Positions 34,647-44,361 of a stretch of DNA of 64,000 nucleotides are shown here, piece after piece (within the stretch, counting starts at the first letter, position 1; the number at the start of each line of letters is the position of its first letter). A program made the position numbers and the translations under genes. The stretch comes from Chloroflexota bacterium (GTDB lineage Bacteria; Chloroflexota; Anaerolineae; Promineifilales; Promineifilaceae), in NCBI GenBank assembly GCA_014584575.1, contig JACTMP010000013.1, positions 124,001-188,000 of the forward strand, in the 5' to 3' direction. The notes under the pieces are model-generated. The model did no database searches and was not told the origin of the DNA. It saw only the letters and a list, made by a program, of their open reading frames with translations.

Positions 34647-35525
34647 TTAAGCAGGATGCAAACGAACAGAAACGGCGGGTGGGTCGCCGACCGGCGGGCG
34701 GATAAACAATACCGGGCACGGCGCTGTATGCAACAACTGGTTGGCAAAAGAAGCCGCCGGCCCCTCACGGCCGTCCCCCAACACCACAATCCCCGGCGTC
34801 TGCTCCGCCCACAACTGCGCCAGATTCTGGTCTGGCAGCCAGCGCCGGTAGCTGCACAAGATGTCACTGTTGTTCACGGCCGTGCGTAAACTGTGTTGGA
34901 TTCGGGCCGCTTCCTGTTCATCCTGTGCCCGGATGAAAACCGTTAACTGTTTACTTAATTGCGCCAAAGAAAGGGCAATAGACAGCGCGTAGGCTGCGGC
35001 CGTAGAGTCATCATACAGCAGGGCTACCGGATGGCTGAAATCGGCTTCGGGCGAAACGACCAGCACCGATGTGGCCGCCTGCTGCACGGCCGTCAGCGCC
35101 GTAGACCCCACACGCTGATGCACGCCCCGGTGGCTGCTCAGGCGGCCAATCACCAGTAAGTCCGACTGGTGGGCTGCCGCCAGCAACTCCTGGCTGACAA
35201 AACCACGCGCCACGCGGAAATCCCACTTCACCGACCGCTCGCCGGCCGTCTGACCAAATTCATAGCGCAGCCAGGTGGCATGGCTGTGTAACACCTGCTG
35301 CATCTGCTCCGGGTGCAACGGCCGTGTGCCCGCCGTCAGGTAGCGCACTTCGCTGGAAAACGGCAGTTGCGCCAGCCGGATCAGGTTAATGTCTTCCACA
35401 AACAAGCCGGTGATGTCTGCCTTGAGAAAAGCCGACAGGCGCACGGCCGTATGCAGCACGGCCGTACTCATCTGCGACGCATCCAACCCCACCAAAATGT
35501 GGCGAATCCAACCTGTGTTTACCAT
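34647..35525 (-). CDS. Universal stress protein, two-domain length
   Basis: This is a 292-residue protein. The N-terminal USP domain starts IRHILVGLDASQMSTAVLHT and carries the ATP-binding-type ending LLVIGRLSSHRG, then GSTALTAVQQAATSVLVVS. The second half (VALLYDDSTAAAYALSIALS to ASFANQLLHTAPCPVLFIRP) repeats the fold in a more degenerate form. USPs bind ATP or partners under starvation and redox stress. The context (tRNA, Lon-like protease) gives no specific link. Confidence 0.85.
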   Translation of the reverse strand: MVNTGWIRHILVGLDASQMSTAVLHTAVRLSAFLKADITGLFVEDINLIRLAQLPFSSEVRYLTAGTRPLHPEQMQQVLHSHATWLRYEFGQTAGERSVKWDFRVARGFVSQELLAAAHQSDLLVIGRLSSHRGVHQRVGSTALTAVQQAATSVLVVSPEADFSHPVALLYDDSTAAAYALSIALSLAQLSKQLTVFIRAQDEQEAARIQHSLRTAVNNSDILCSYRRWLPDQNLAQLWAEQTPGIVVLGDGREGPAASFANQLLHTAPCPVLFIRPPVGDPPAVSVRLHPA

Positions 35526-35540
35526 CTATTTTTCCTTGAA

Positions 35541-35633
35541 GGTGGGTTGCAGGTTGCAAGTTGCAAGTTGCAGGTGATCACTTGCCACATGCCACCCGAT
35601 TACCGATAACCGTTCACCGATTACCGATTACCG
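35541..35633. repeat. Adjoining family G and family D hairpin repeats
   Basis: GGTTGCAGGTTGCAAGTTGC and ACTTGCCACATGCCACC (family G) are followed by ACCGATTACCGATTACCG and related units (family D). The D part runs into the last codons of the Lon-like gene (ESGNR and stop). Confidence 0.7.
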
Positions 35634-38029
35634 CTCTCCGGCGGCGCGGCAAACTCACGCTGCCGGGCGGCAAACGTTTCCAGGCGGGCAACCACACGGC
35701 CGTTGATGCTGTCTGGGGGGTAACGGCCGTCGTCATCCAATTCCCCTGCCGCAATCCCGGTCAATAATTCAATGCCCTCATCAATGGTGCTGACGGCGTA
35801 AACGGCAAACTGCCCGGCAGCGACCGCGGCCACCACATCCTGGCGCAGCATTAGATGTTTGACGTTGGCTGTGGGAATGAGTACCCCCTGATCGCCCGTC
35901 AGGCCGCGCGCCTGGCACAGATCAAAAAAGCCCTCGATCTTCTCATTCACGCCGCCAATGGCCTGCACCTGTCCGCGCTGATTCACCGAGCCGGTGACGG
36001 CCAACCCCTGTTTGATAGGTGCATCGGCCAGCGCCGACAGCAGGGCATATAGTTCCGCCGAGGAGGCGCTGTCCCCATCCACGCCGCCGTAGGATTGCTC
36101 AAAAACCAGGGAGGCGCTGAGGGTCAACGGCCGTTCCGCCGCATAGCGCGCCCCCAGAAAAGCAGACAAAATCAACACCCCTTTGGAATGGAGCGGGCCG
36201 CCCATTTCCACCTGCCGTTCAATGTCAATCACTTCCCCCTTGCCCAGGCGCACCCGCGCCGTGATGCGGCTGGGGCGGCCAAACGCCTGCCCGCCCAGGT
36301 CAATCACCGACAGCCCGTTAATCTGCCCCACCACCGCGCCGTCACTATCCACCAGCAGCGTTTCGCGCAGGGTATTTTCCAGCAAGCGTTCGCGTACCCG
36401 GCCGGCCCGCTGTAATTGGGCGGCTAAGGCCTGCTCCACATCGGCGGCGGTAATGGGGTCACGGCCGTTGACACCCGCCCAATAATCCGCCTCCCGCAGC
36501 AAATCCGTCACCGTCTGCATGTGGGTGGTTAGCTTTTCCGCGTCGGCCGCCAGCCGGGCGCTTTGTTCCAGAATGCGCCCTACCGCCACCCGGTCAAAAT
36601 TGCGCAGCCCTTCTTTATGCACCAGGTTGGCAATCAGCCGGGCATAAGCCAGGTTATTCTCCGGGCTGCGCGGCATCTCGTCTTCAAAATCGGCCGCCAC
36701 CTTAAACAGTTCGGTGAAGTCCGGGTCATAGGCACACAGCAGATAGTACAGCAGCCGTTCGCCAATCAACACCACCTTCACATGGAGCGGAATCGGTTCC
36801 GGTTCCAGCGAGACGGTGCTGATCAGGCTGTATGCCTGCCCCAACGACTCAACGCGGATTTCTTTGGAGCGCAGCGCCTGTTTCAGCGCCTCCCAGGCAA
36901 ACGGTTGCAGCAGCACTTTGCGCGCATCCAAAATGAGATAACCGCCGTTAGCCTTGTGCAGCGTACCCGATTTGATGAGCGTAAAGTCGGTGAGCAGGGT
37001 GCCCATTTGCGAAATATGTTCCACCCGCCCCAACAAATTGGGGTAGGTGGGCAGTTCTTCATGCACCACCGGCGCACCTTCGTCCGGCGCGTGGGTGATG
37101 ATCACGTTAACCTGGTAACGAGCCAGCCGGGGACGGCTGCCGCCGGCCTGTCCCATCATTTCTGCCAACGGCGATTCTTCCGATGGCAAAAAGTCGCGCA
37201 CATTTTGGATGATGTCGGCTTCAACGGTATCCAGATAAGCCAGCACATCTGGCAGGTCGGCATAGGGCGGCCGGATTTCATCAATTACCGGCTTCACGGC
37301 AAAAGTGGCAATTTCTCGATCTAGTTCCTTCAAACGCTGCTGGGTTTCCCGGTGCCATTGGGGCACCTGCTGCATGATATGTTGCAAGGATTCTTGCAGC
37401 TTTTTGATGTCGTTTTCCAATGCCTGCTGTTCATTGGTGGAGAGTCGCAGAAATTCTTCCGGGGTGATGACGTTGCCATCCTTGGTGGGGGCAAAAGCAA
37501 AACCACCGGGCGTTTGCAGCAGGGCGATGCCGCGCCGGTCGGCTTCGTCTTTCAGGCTTTCCAGAGCTTGTATTTCTTTTTCTTTGAGGGCGGCGGTGAT
37601 GGTTTTGCGCTGGGCCTGGTATTCGTCGCTGGTAAAGGCGGTGGGGATGATGGTGAAGAGGTCTTCCACTAACTGCTGCATCGCTTGCTGCAAATGGGGC
37701 GCCAGGCCAGGAGGCATTTGTAAGGCGTTGGGGGCGTGGGGCTGGTCGAAGTTGTGAACGTAGCACCAGTCGGCCGGGGTGGGTTCTGAGGGGGCGCGGG
37801 AGGTGAGGAATTGGTGTACGGCCGTAAATCGCCCCGTGCCATTTGGCCCAATCGCAAACAGATTAAAGCCCTCGTGCCGGATGCCCATGCCAAATTGAAT
37901 GGCCGACACGGCCCGGTCTTGCCCAATTATTTCATCAAACTGATTGAGTTCAGCCGTGCTTTCAAAGTCGAATTGGGAAGTATCGCAGGGAGTAAATAGT
38001 TTTTCGGCCGGTAAGGAAAGGTGGGTCAT
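35621..38029 (-). CDS. Lon-like AAA protease (LonB/AAA_32 type, S16)
   Basis: This is an 802-residue protein from ATG 38029, which follows AGGA; a GTG at 38050 is the alternative. The P-loop is IGPNGTGRFTAV, with Arg where Lys is usual. An inserted coiled-coil (about 150-250) precedes the second half of the AAA module. The C-terminal S16 protease domain has the catalytic Ser in GGVDGDSASSAEL and Lys in GGVNEKIEGFF. This is the AAA_32/LonB-like family, whose members degrade misfolded proteins without a typical Lon N-domain. Confidence 0.9.
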   Translation of the reverse strand: MTHLSLPAEKLFTPCDTSQFDFESTAELNQFDEIIGQDRAVSAIQFGMGIRHEGFNLFAIGPNGTGRFTAVHQFLTSRAPSEPTPADWCYVHNFDQPHAPNALQMPPGLAPHLQQAMQQLVEDLFTIIPTAFTSDEYQAQRKTITAALKEKEIQALESLKDEADRRGIALLQTPGGFAFAPTKDGNVITPEEFLRLSTNEQQALENDIKKLQESLQHIMQQVPQWHRETQQRLKELDREIATFAVKPVIDEIRPPYADLPDVLAYLDTVEADIIQNVRDFLPSEESPLAEMMGQAGGSRPRLARYQVNVIITHAPDEGAPVVHEELPTYPNLLGRVEHISQMGTLLTDFTLIKSGTLHKANGGYLILDARKVLLQPFAWEALKQALRSKEIRVESLGQAYSLISTVSLEPEPIPLHVKVVLIGERLLYYLLCAYDPDFTELFKVAADFEDEMPRSPENNLAYARLIANLVHKEGLRNFDRVAVGRILEQSARLAADAEKLTTHMQTVTDLLREADYWAGVNGRDPITAADVEQALAAQLQRAGRVRERLLENTLRETLLVDSDGAVVGQINGLSVIDLGGQAFGRPSRITARVRLGKGEVIDIERQVEMGGPLHSKGVLILSAFLGARYAAERPLTLSASLVFEQSYGGVDGDSASSAELYALLSALADAPIKQGLAVTGSVNQRGQVQAIGGVNEKIEGFFDLCQARGLTGDQGVLIPTANVKHLMLRQDVVAAVAAGQFAVYAVSTIDEGIELLTGIAAGELDDDGRYPPDSINGRVVARLETFAARQREFAAPPESGNR

Positions 38030-38110
38030 CTGATTTTGTCCTAAAAACACGCTTGCTCTGGCCGTCTCTCAGTCCCGAAGGGCTGCTCTCTGACCGCGCC
38101 ACCATCCTCG

Positions 38111-38188
38111 AATTGAGGAGTAGGGCATCCTCAGATGCCCGTCCGTTCGCATCTGAGGATGCGAACTCCGCTTCGATCTACTGATTAT
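38111..38188. repeat. Palindromic element, family B copy 2
   Basis: GGGCATCCTCAGATGCCC and TTCGCATCTGAGGATGCGAA lie side by side, followed by the TTCGATCTACTGATTATA end also seen at 350-367. It sits in the gap upstream of the Lon-like gene and downstream of the histidine kinase. Confidence 0.8.
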
Positions 38189-38249
38189 AACTGCATCATA
38201 GTACGGCCGTACCCCCGTGCCAAGTGAACAAGATCATGTTGATGGCAGG

Positions 38250-38308
38250 AAGGAGATTAGGAGATTAGGAGATTGGAGATTTGGGATTGGTCAATCTCTA
38301 ATCTCTCA
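38250..38308. repeat. Reiterated-unit hairpin, family F copy 2
   Basis: GGAGATTAGGAGATTAGGAG, ATTGGAGATT, then AATCTCTAATCTCTCA. It overlaps the last codons of the histidine kinase (VRD and stop). Confidence 0.7.
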
Positions 38309-39575
38309 CCGGCAACTCAAACCCTACCACCGCGCCGCCGTTGGGGGCATTTTCGGCCCAGATACGGCCGTTGTGCCCCTCCACAATACCCCGCGCAATG
38401 GCTAAACCCAGGCCGGCGCCGCCGGTTTTGCGGCTGCGCGCCTGTTCACCCCGGTAAAACTGGTCAAATACACGCGGCAAATCGTCAGTGTTAAAACCGG
38501 GGCCGCTGTCTTGCACGGTGACGCGCACACGGTCGGCGGCGCGCACGGCCGTGACCTGCACTTCCCCATTGGCCGGTGTGTATCGCAGGGCATTTCCGAT
38601 CAGGTTGGTCAGCACCCGGCCAATTTTGGGGGCGTTCATGGGTACGGGGTCTACGTCGGCGGCGACACGGCCGTGCAGGACAATGCCCCGCTGCTCGGCC
38701 AATACCTGGAAGCTCTCTAAAGTGTCGGAGATGAGGTCGCTTAACGAGTGGGGGGACTTGGCCAACGCCAGCCCACCGGCGTCCATTTGCGCCAGTTCAA
38801 ACAGGTCGTCAATCAGGCCATTGAGGGCAATGATGTCGCCGCGCATGGTGCGGTAGTAGCGTTGGGTGGTTTCCGGGTCGCTGACCACGCCATCGTGCAG
38901 GGCTTCGATCATGGCGCGGATGCTGGTCAGCGGGGTGCGCAAATCGTGGGAGGCCCAGGCGACCAGATCGCGGCGCATCTTTTCCACTTCGGCGCGCTCT
39001 TTTTCGGCGCGCTGTAATTGGGCGGCCATGTCGTTGAAGGCATGGGCGAGTTGGGCTACTTCGTCACGGCCGTAAATCTGCACCCGCGCCTCTAAATCCC
39101 CGGCAGCAATCGCCTGCGCCGAGGCCGCCAACTGGTTCAGGCCATCGGTGACGCTGGCGGCCACAAAGACGCCAAAGGTCATGGCAATGATGGCCGCAAA
39201 GAGCAGCAGCACGCCGCTCAAAATCAGGTCATGTTCGCTGTTAAAAAACATCTGGCGGGACATCACCCACACGTTAAACAGAATGACAAAGGCGGCCCAG
39301 GCGTAAGTCATCAGCAGGGTCAGGCTGAGGGAAGGGGAACGGGCCAGCCCGCGCCGGTACAGCCCATAACCCACCACCAGCGACAGCAGTGACGTCGCCG
39401 ACAACCACACCACCAGCAGAGTGATGTCTTGCAGCGGCGCCTGCATCCACAGGCGCATGAGCAGCACGGCGACAACCAACGCCGCCACAATGCCCACCAC
39501 AAACAATCGCCAGGGGGCGCGGCTGAAACGGCCGAGGTAGGAGGGGGAGGGGGAGGGGGAGAGGGGAGTAATCAT
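38298..39575 (-). CDS. Membrane sensor histidine kinase
   Basis: This is a 425-residue protein from ATG 39575. About five membrane helices occupy residues 15-150. A HAMP linker (SVTDGLNQLAASAQAIAAGD), the HisKA phospho-acceptor in VAWASHDLRTPLTSIRAM, and a HATPase with N box NLIGNALRYTP, G1 DSGPGFN and G2 GAGLGLAIARG follow. It phosphorylates the OmpR-type regulator encoded just upstream in the same operon. No recognisable ligand domain is seen, so the membrane part is likely the sensor. Confidence 0.93.
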   Translation of the reverse strand: MITPLSPSPSPSYLGRFSRAPWRLFVVGIVAALVVAVLLMRLWMQAPLQDITLLVVWLSATSLLSLVVGYGLYRRGLARSPSLSLTLLMTYAWAAFVILFNVWVMSRQMFFNSEHDLILSGVLLLFAAIIAMTFGVFVAASVTDGLNQLAASAQAIAAGDLEARVQIYGRDEVAQLAHAFNDMAAQLQRAEKERAEVEKMRRDLVAWASHDLRTPLTSIRAMIEALHDGVVSDPETTQRYYRTMRGDIIALNGLIDDLFELAQMDAGGLALAKSPHSLSDLISDTLESFQVLAEQRGIVLHGRVAADVDPVPMNAPKIGRVLTNLIGNALRYTPANGEVQVTAVRAADRVRVTVQDSGPGFNTDDLPRVFDQFYRGEQARSRKTGGAGLGLAIARGIVEGHNGRIWAENAPNGGAVVGFELPVRD

Positions 39576-39588
39576 ATGGTGAAAACGT

Positions 39589-39639
39589 GACGAGTGATGC
39601 GTGACGAGTGAGACTTCACGCATCACGCATCACTCGTCA
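39589..39639. repeat. Reiterated-unit hairpin, family I
   Basis: GACGAGTGATGCGTGACGAG pairs with CACGCATCACGCATCACTCG between the response regulator and kinase genes. A shorter related stretch is at 42869-42893. Confidence 0.75.
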
Positions 39640-40362
39640 TTCTCCAGAGTCAAATTTATACCCCACCCCCCACACCGTCAGCAGCCAGGTGGGGTTGCTG
39701 GGGTCGGCTTCTATTTTTTCGCGCAGGCGGCGGATGTGGACGGTGACGGTGCTGGGGTCTACGTATTCGGAGAAGCCCCAGACGCGCTCTAACAGTTGGT
39801 CGCGTTTGAAGACCTGGCGGGGGTGGGCGGCCATGAAGTAGAGCAGGTTGAATTCGGTGGCGGTGAGTTCCACGGTTTCACCGCGCACGGTGACGAGGCG
39901 GGTTTTGGGGTCAATGGAAAGTTGGGGAAAGTGATACGGCCGTTCCCCCGCTTCCGGCCCCGTTTGCCCATGGGTGCGCCGCAGCACCGCCTTGACTCTG
40001 GATACCAGTTCCGCCGGGGAGAACGGTTTGGTCACGTAATCATCCGCGCCCAGTTCCAGGCCGTAGATGCGGTCTATCTCTTGCTGGCGGGCGGTGAGCA
40101 GGATGACGGGCACGTTGGATGTGGGATCGGCGCGCAGGCGGCGCATAATTTCCATGCCGTCAATCTCCGGCAGCATCACGTCCAGGACGACGAGAGCGGG
40201 TAGCTGTTCGCGGATGGTGTTGATGGCGGCACGGCCGTCGCGGGCCACCCGCACTGTGAATCCTTCGCGCTGTAAATAGAGGCTGACCACTTCGACGACT
40301 GATGCCTCGTCATCCACCACCAAAATATCACCAAATTGGGTTAAGCGTTGGTTCTGTACCAT
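39637..40362 (-). CDS. OmpR/PhoB-type response regulator
   Basis: This is a 241-residue protein. The receiver has acidic VVDDEASV, the phospho-acceptor in LVVLDVMLPEIDG, Thr in LLTARQQE and Lys in YVTKPFSPAEL. A winged-helix output follows (VELTATEFNLLYFMAAHPRQ, RDQLLERVWGFSEY, VTVHIRRLREKIE, GVGYKF). It is intact and probably phosphorylated by the kinase at 38298-39575. The target genes are unknown. Confidence 0.95.
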   Translation of the reverse strand: MVQNQRLTQFGDILVVDDEASVVEVVSLYLQREGFTVRVARDGRAAINTIREQLPALVVLDVMLPEIDGMEIMRRLRADPTSNVPVILLTARQQEIDRIYGLELGADDYVTKPFSPAELVSRVKAVLRRTHGQTGPEAGERPYHFPQLSIDPKTRLVTVRGETVELTATEFNLLYFMAAHPRQVFKRDQLLERVWGFSEYVDPSTVTVHIRRLREKIEADPSNPTWLLTVWGVGYKFDSGE

Positions 40363-40407
40363 ACGGCCTCTGTTTTAGCCGAAAAATGTTACGTGGTGGT
40401 TACAAGA

Positions 40408-40619
40408 TGTCATTCCGAGAAGTCTGCGACAGCCTGCTCTGAGCTTGTCGAAGGGAGGAATCTTTCGCGCAGGCGGAGTATCTTCTCAATATCTCGTGGC
40501 GAAGTGCGCATCCTCAGATGCGCATCTGAGGATGCGCACTCCTCTCACCCCTATTTATTAAGATGCTACCTGGCGGAGATGAAAGATTCCTCGCTCCGAA
40601 GACTCCGCTCGGAATGACA
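40408..40619. repeat. Family A element with a family B element nested inside
   Basis: The ends are TGTCATTCCGAG and CTCGGAATGACA, as in other family A copies, but the copy is 212 bp instead of about 87. Within it lies the family B hairpin GTGCGCATCCTCAGATGCGC, then ATCTGAGGATGCGCAC (40504-40540). It fills most of the gap between the response regulator and the D-aminoacylase gene. Confidence 0.82.
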
Positions 40620-40659
40620 AATGACTGTTTCAGACGCGGAAGAGTTGATCGGCAATTGC

Positions 40660-42219
40660 TCAATCACTTCCTCGCAAAAAACGTCCCGGCGTTTCTGGTG
40701 TGGGTTGGCCGTTTTGCAGGATGACACGGCCGTTTACTAACACCGCCTGCACACCCACCGCCAGTTCATAGGGTTGGTCGTAAGTCGCTTTGTCGGCAAT
40801 GGTTTGGGGGTCGAAGATGACCAGGTCGGCGAACTGGTTTTCGGCGATGACACCCCGGTTGGTGAGGCCAAATTGGGCGGCGGGGAAACCGGTCATTTTG
40901 TGTACGGCCGTTTCCCACGAAAACAACCCCTTTTCCCGCACCCCCCACCGCAGCAGCCGCGCCGCCGAGCCGTATTGCCGGGGGTGGATGTGCCCATCGG
41001 GGAAGTAGATGCCGTCGCTGCCCATCAAGTAACGGCCGTGTGCCAGAAAGGGCGCGACTCGTTCATCATCCCCCAGGTAGAAAACCAGCAGCACGGCCAT
41101 GCCCTCGCTGATGAGCAGGTCGCAGAGCGCGTCGGCAGGGGGAAGTTGGACGGCGGCGATGTACTCCGCCAGGGTATGCCCTTGCCAATGGGCGTTGGCG
41201 CGGCTGGGCACCCAGGCGATGGTCACTTTGTCCAGGGACGTGTCTTGCAGGGCGCGGCCGAAGCGGGCGCGCAGGCCGGGGTCGGTCAATTTTGGCAGCG
41301 CCGCCAGGGGGCCGTGCTGCCAGATTTCATGGGGCAGCAGGTATTGGAGCATGGTGGAACTGGGCATGTAGGGGTAAACATCAAAGGAGAAGTCCACCTC
41401 ATTGACGGCGACAGTATCAATGTAATGCAGGATGGCGGCGGCTTCGGCGGGGTCGTTGGCTTTGAGGTGGGAGATATGCACGGGCACACCCGCCCGCCGC
41501 CCAATCTCCACCGCTTCTTGCACCCCGGCGAGGGTGCCCAGGTTGTAGCGAACGTGGGTGACGTAGACGCCGTGCGGTCTGCCGCCAGGGGCCATCATGC
41601 GGCAGGCTTCGATGAGTTCAGTAGTGGTGGCGAAACATTCGTCCACGTAATCCAGCCCGGTGGAAAGCCCCAGCGCCCCATCTTCCATGCCTTGCTGGAT
41701 GAGCCGCTTGATTTCGTACATTTGGAAGTCGTCGGGGAATCGCTGGCCGAAACCGCAGGCCAGGGTACGCACGTTGGCGTAGGGGATGAAGGTGGCTGTG
41801 TTTTGGGCGGTACGGCCGTGCAATTCCCCCATGTAGTCGCCAATGCTTTGCCAGCCGGTGTAGTCGCTCAGTTGCAGGCCATTGAGCGGGCGCAGGTAGT
41901 GTATCCATTCGCGCCAGGTGACTTCGTTGACGGGGGCGTAGGAGATGCCGTCCAGCATCAGGAATTCGGTGGTGAAGCCCTGGCTGGTCTTGGCAAGCTG
42001 GTGCGGCTCTTGGCGCAGCCAGCCGTCGGAATGGGTATGCGCGTCAATGAAACCGGGGGCGACGAAATGGCCGGTGGCGTCCAACACCTGGGCGGCAGTG
42101 GCGTCTTGCAAATTGCCTACGGCCGTCACCCGATCCCCTTGTATGCCAATATCGGCGGAAAAACGGGGGTGGTTACGGCCGTTAATCACCTCGCCGCCAT
42201 GAATTAGAATATCAAACAT
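40660..42219 (-). CDS. N-acyl-D-amino-acid deacylase / D-aminoacylase family
   Basis: This is a 519-residue protein. It has the amidohydrolase opening [20 protein letters not shown], then [31 protein letters not shown] and [20 protein letters not shown]. These blocks match the D-aminoacylase/DAEP group, which removes acyl groups from D-amino acids or related dihydropyrimidines. It is cytoplasmic. The substrate range in this clade is broad, so the precise activity is uncertain. Confidence 0.88.
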   Translation of the reverse strand: MFDILIHGGEVINGRNHPRFSADIGIQGDRVTAVGNLQDATAAQVLDATGHFVAPGFIDAHTHSDGWLRQEPHQLAKTSQGFTTEFLMLDGISYAPVNEVTWREWIHYLRPLNGLQLSDYTGWQSIGDYMGELHGRTAQNTATFIPYANVRTLACGFGQRFPDDFQMYEIKRLIQQGMEDGALGLSTGLDYVDECFATTTELIEACRMMAPGGRPHGVYVTHVRYNLGTLAGVQEAVEIGRRAGVPVHISHLKANDPAEAAAILHYIDTVAVNEVDFSFDVYPYMPSSTMLQYLLPHEIWQHGPLAALPKLTDPGLRARFGRALQDTSLDKVTIAWVPSRANAHWQGHTLAEYIAAVQLPPADALCDLLISEGMAVLLVFYLGDDERVAPFLAHGRYLMGSDGIYFPDGHIHPRQYGSAARLLRWGVREKGLFSWETAVHKMTGFPAAQFGLTNRGVIAENQFADLVIFDPQTIADKATYDQPYELAVGVQAVLVNGRVILQNGQPTPETPGRFLRGSD

Positions 42220-42301
42220 CGTTCCATCCTGGATGATACTTCAGATCGCACTACATTCACTTCCCCAATACAACATTAACACAACAGTTTGAACTTTCGC
42301 A

Positions 42302-42389
42302 TGTCATTCCGAGGAGTCTTCGACGAGGAATCTCTACTACTTGCACAGGGGAGAGATTCCTCGCTCCGAAGACTCCGCTCGGAATGACA
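42302..42389. repeat. Palindromic element, family A copy 3
   Basis: TGTCATTCCGAGGAGTCTTC at the left and GAAGACTCCGCTCGGAATGA at the right, with the arms GAGGAATCTC and GAGAGATTCC inside. It is 88 bp and lies in the roughly 690-bp gap upstream of kdpF. That gap otherwise contains a terminator, a second hairpin and possibly a small RNA, but no gene I can support. Confidence 0.88.
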
Positions 42390-42589
42390 GGTGGAGTGTT
42401 AAAGTTGAGAAGCCTTATTTAGCGGTATACTCAATGTGAAAGGGAGAATTATACGGCCGTACCCCCCTTCCACCCACTCCCATTCTTATGCTACGATAGC
42501 CGCCATCCAGACTTTTGCATAGCCGGATGAGCCTTTCATCCACCTGGACAATGTATCAAACAAGAAATAAACCAGACTTAAACTCAGGC

Positions 42590-42628
42590 AAAGGCGTGGT
42601 GGGTCAAAACCCCCCACGCCTTTGTTTT
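42590..42628 (+). terminator. Intrinsic terminator upstream of the kdp remnant
   Basis: AAAGGCGTGG pairs with CCACGCCTTT, followed by TTTGTTTT. No gene precedes it on this strand. Upstream are smaller helices (GGATGA/TCATCC), so it may end a short RNA starting near 42490, or reflect a leader. Confidence 0.7.
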
Positions 42629-42694
42629 ATGGGGCAGCCCACACCAGGCGAAATAACCAACCATTAGTGCTTCAACAAAATAATATTGTGGGAT

Positions 42695-42749
42695 GAGGAG
42701 TTCGCACGCCCACGTGCTGCTCGTTCGCATGTGGGCGTGCGAACTCCTC
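42695..42749. repeat. Perfect inverted repeat with 19-bp arms
   Basis: GAGGAGTTCGCACGCCCAC and GTGGGCGTGCGAACTCCTC enclose a short spacer. It is related in its ends to the family B elements. Confidence 0.8.
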
Positions 42750-42913
42750 AAATTCAACCTGGTCAAGTATTAGTCTTGCCATCTTGATACTTTCTATACG
42801 CTGCTGACGCCAGTCTGTACCCCGCCTTGACCTTACACGCAGTACAGTTTGGGAAACTGTGATGCCTGATACGTGTCACGCATCACGCATCACGCCCAAA
42901 CGGAGATATTTCC

Positions 42914-43003
42914 ATGACGGTATTGTATGTGATCACGGCCGTGCTCGCGCTCAGTCTGCTGCTGTATCTACTGGCGGCGCTGCTGAAGCCGGAATGGTTC
43001 TGA
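42914..43003 (+). CDS. kdpF: KdpF, small subunit of the K+-transporting Kdp ATPase
   Basis: This is a 29-residue single-helix peptide (MTVLYVITAVLALSLLLYLL, then AALLKPEWF). The length, the hydrophobic helix and the KPEWF end are standard for KdpF, which stabilises the KdpABC complex in the membrane. It starts 10 bases before kdpA. It is intact although the following kdpA is not. Confidence 0.9.
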   Translation: MTVLYVITAVLALSLLLYLLAALLKPEWF

Positions 43004-43013
43004 GGTATAGACG

Positions 43014-43397
43014 ATGATAGGTTGGCTGCAAATCATGTTGTATCTGGTGGTGCTGCTGTTGCTCGCCTGGCCCCTGGGCCTGTACATGGCCCGCGTGTAT
43101 CAGGGGGAACGGGTCTGGCTGGCGTGTTGGTTACGGCCGTTAGAAAACGGTTTCTATCGCCTGGCCGGGGTCAACCCAGAGGCAGAGATGGGCTGGCGGG
43201 CTTACGCGGCGGCGCTGCTGGTTTTCAACGGTCTGGGGCTGCTGGTAGTTTTTCTGCTGCAACGGTTACAGGGCTGGCTGCCGCTCAACCCCCAGGGATT
43301 CACGGCCGTGCCCGCCCCGCTGGCTTTCAACACGGCCGTTTCCTTCGCCTCCAACACCAACTGGCAGTTCTACGGCGGCGAAACCACCATCTGCTGC
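43014..43397 (+). pseudogene. kdpA: kdpA, 5' part only
   Basis: About 128 residues of KdpA are present: [20 protein letters not shown] at the start, then [20 protein letters not shown] and [15 protein letters not shown]. This is the selectivity-filter region. Right after GGETT the sequence becomes the kdpB phosphorylation site in another frame. Roughly three-quarters of KdpA, including the remaining filter loops, is missing. The frame then runs out at 43442. This is either a true deletion or a collapsed assembly. Confidence 0.88.
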
Positions 43398-44194
43398 TGG
43401 ACAAGACGGGCACTTACACCCTGGGCAACCGGCAGGCGGTAGACTTCATCCCGGCCAACGGCGTACCGCCGCTCCAACTGAAGGATGTGGTCAAACCGGG
43501 CATCCGTGAACGCTTCGGCCAACTGCGGCAAATGGGCATCAAGACGGTCATGATCACCGGCGACAATCCACTGACCGCCGCCGCCATCGCCGTCGAAGCG
43601 GGCGTTGATGATTTCCTGGCCGAGGCCACGCCGGAAGCCAAGCTCAAACTCATCCGCGAACAGCAGGGAAAAGGGTATCTGGTCGCCATGACCGGTGATG
43701 GCACCAATGACGCGCCCGCTCTGGCCCAGGCCGATGTGGCCGTAGCCATGAACAGCGGCACCCAGCCCGCCCGCGAAGCGGCCAACATGGTAGACCTGGA
43801 CAGCGACCCCACCAAGCTGATTGAGATTGTGGAGATTGGCAAGCAGTTGTTGATGACGCGCGGCTCGTTGACCACATTCAGCATTGCCAACGACGTAGCC
43901 AAGTATTTCGCCATCATCCCCGCCGCCTTTGCCGCCACCTATCCGGCGCTGAATGTGCTGAACTTTATGCAGTTAGCCACGCCGCAGAGCGCCATTTTGT
44001 CGGCCGTTATCTTCAACGCGCTGATCATCATGGCGCTGGTGCCGCTGGCGCTGCGGGGTGTGCCCTACCGCCCGGTACCTGCCGCCCAACTGCTGCGCGA
44101 CAACTTGCTCATTTACGGGCTGGGCGGCCTGCTCGTGCCCTTTGTGGGCATCAAGCTGATTGACCTGCTGTTGGTAGCATTGGGGCTGACGTGA
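43391..44194 (+). pseudogene. kdpB: kdpB, 3' part only
   Basis: From [14 protein letters not shown] (the P-type ATPase phosphorylation site) to the natural stop at 44194, about 265 residues are present. These include [40 protein letters not shown] and the last membrane helices. The first roughly 300 residues (N-terminal helices and actuator domain) and the start codon are missing. It is fused out of frame to the kdpA fragment. No K+ pumping is possible from this allele as assembled. Confidence 0.88.
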
Positions 44195-44242
44195 GAGTAG
44201 AGCAAAGATCGTCTCCTTATTCGAGCGTGGCGTGTCCTGAAC

Positions 44243-44327
44243 TGTCATTCCGAGCGAAGTCTTCGGAGCGAGGAATCTTTTGCGCTGACCGAGGGGATTC
44301 CTCGCCGCAGACGGCTTCGGAATGACA
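44243..44327. repeat. Palindromic element, family A copy 4
   Basis: TGTCATTCCGAGCGAAGTCT...ACGGCTTCGGAATGACA, 85 bp, inserted between the kdpB fragment and the small membrane gene. Confidence 0.88.
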
Positions 44328-44361
44328 CTTGGCGTGTTACGAATTTTCGGGAGAAGCTGTG

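Noticed and set aside
40774..42207. Long plus-strand frame opposite the D-aminoacylase gene
   Set aside because: Antisense shadow of an amidohydrolase with clear metal motifs. The plus-strand translation has no recognisable domain.
43022..44194. A single 390-codon frame spanning kdpA and kdpB as a fusion protein
   Set aside because: Its first 120 codons read kdpA in the wrong frame (no KdpA motifs), so it is not a real fusion. Only the kdpB part from 43391 is in frame.
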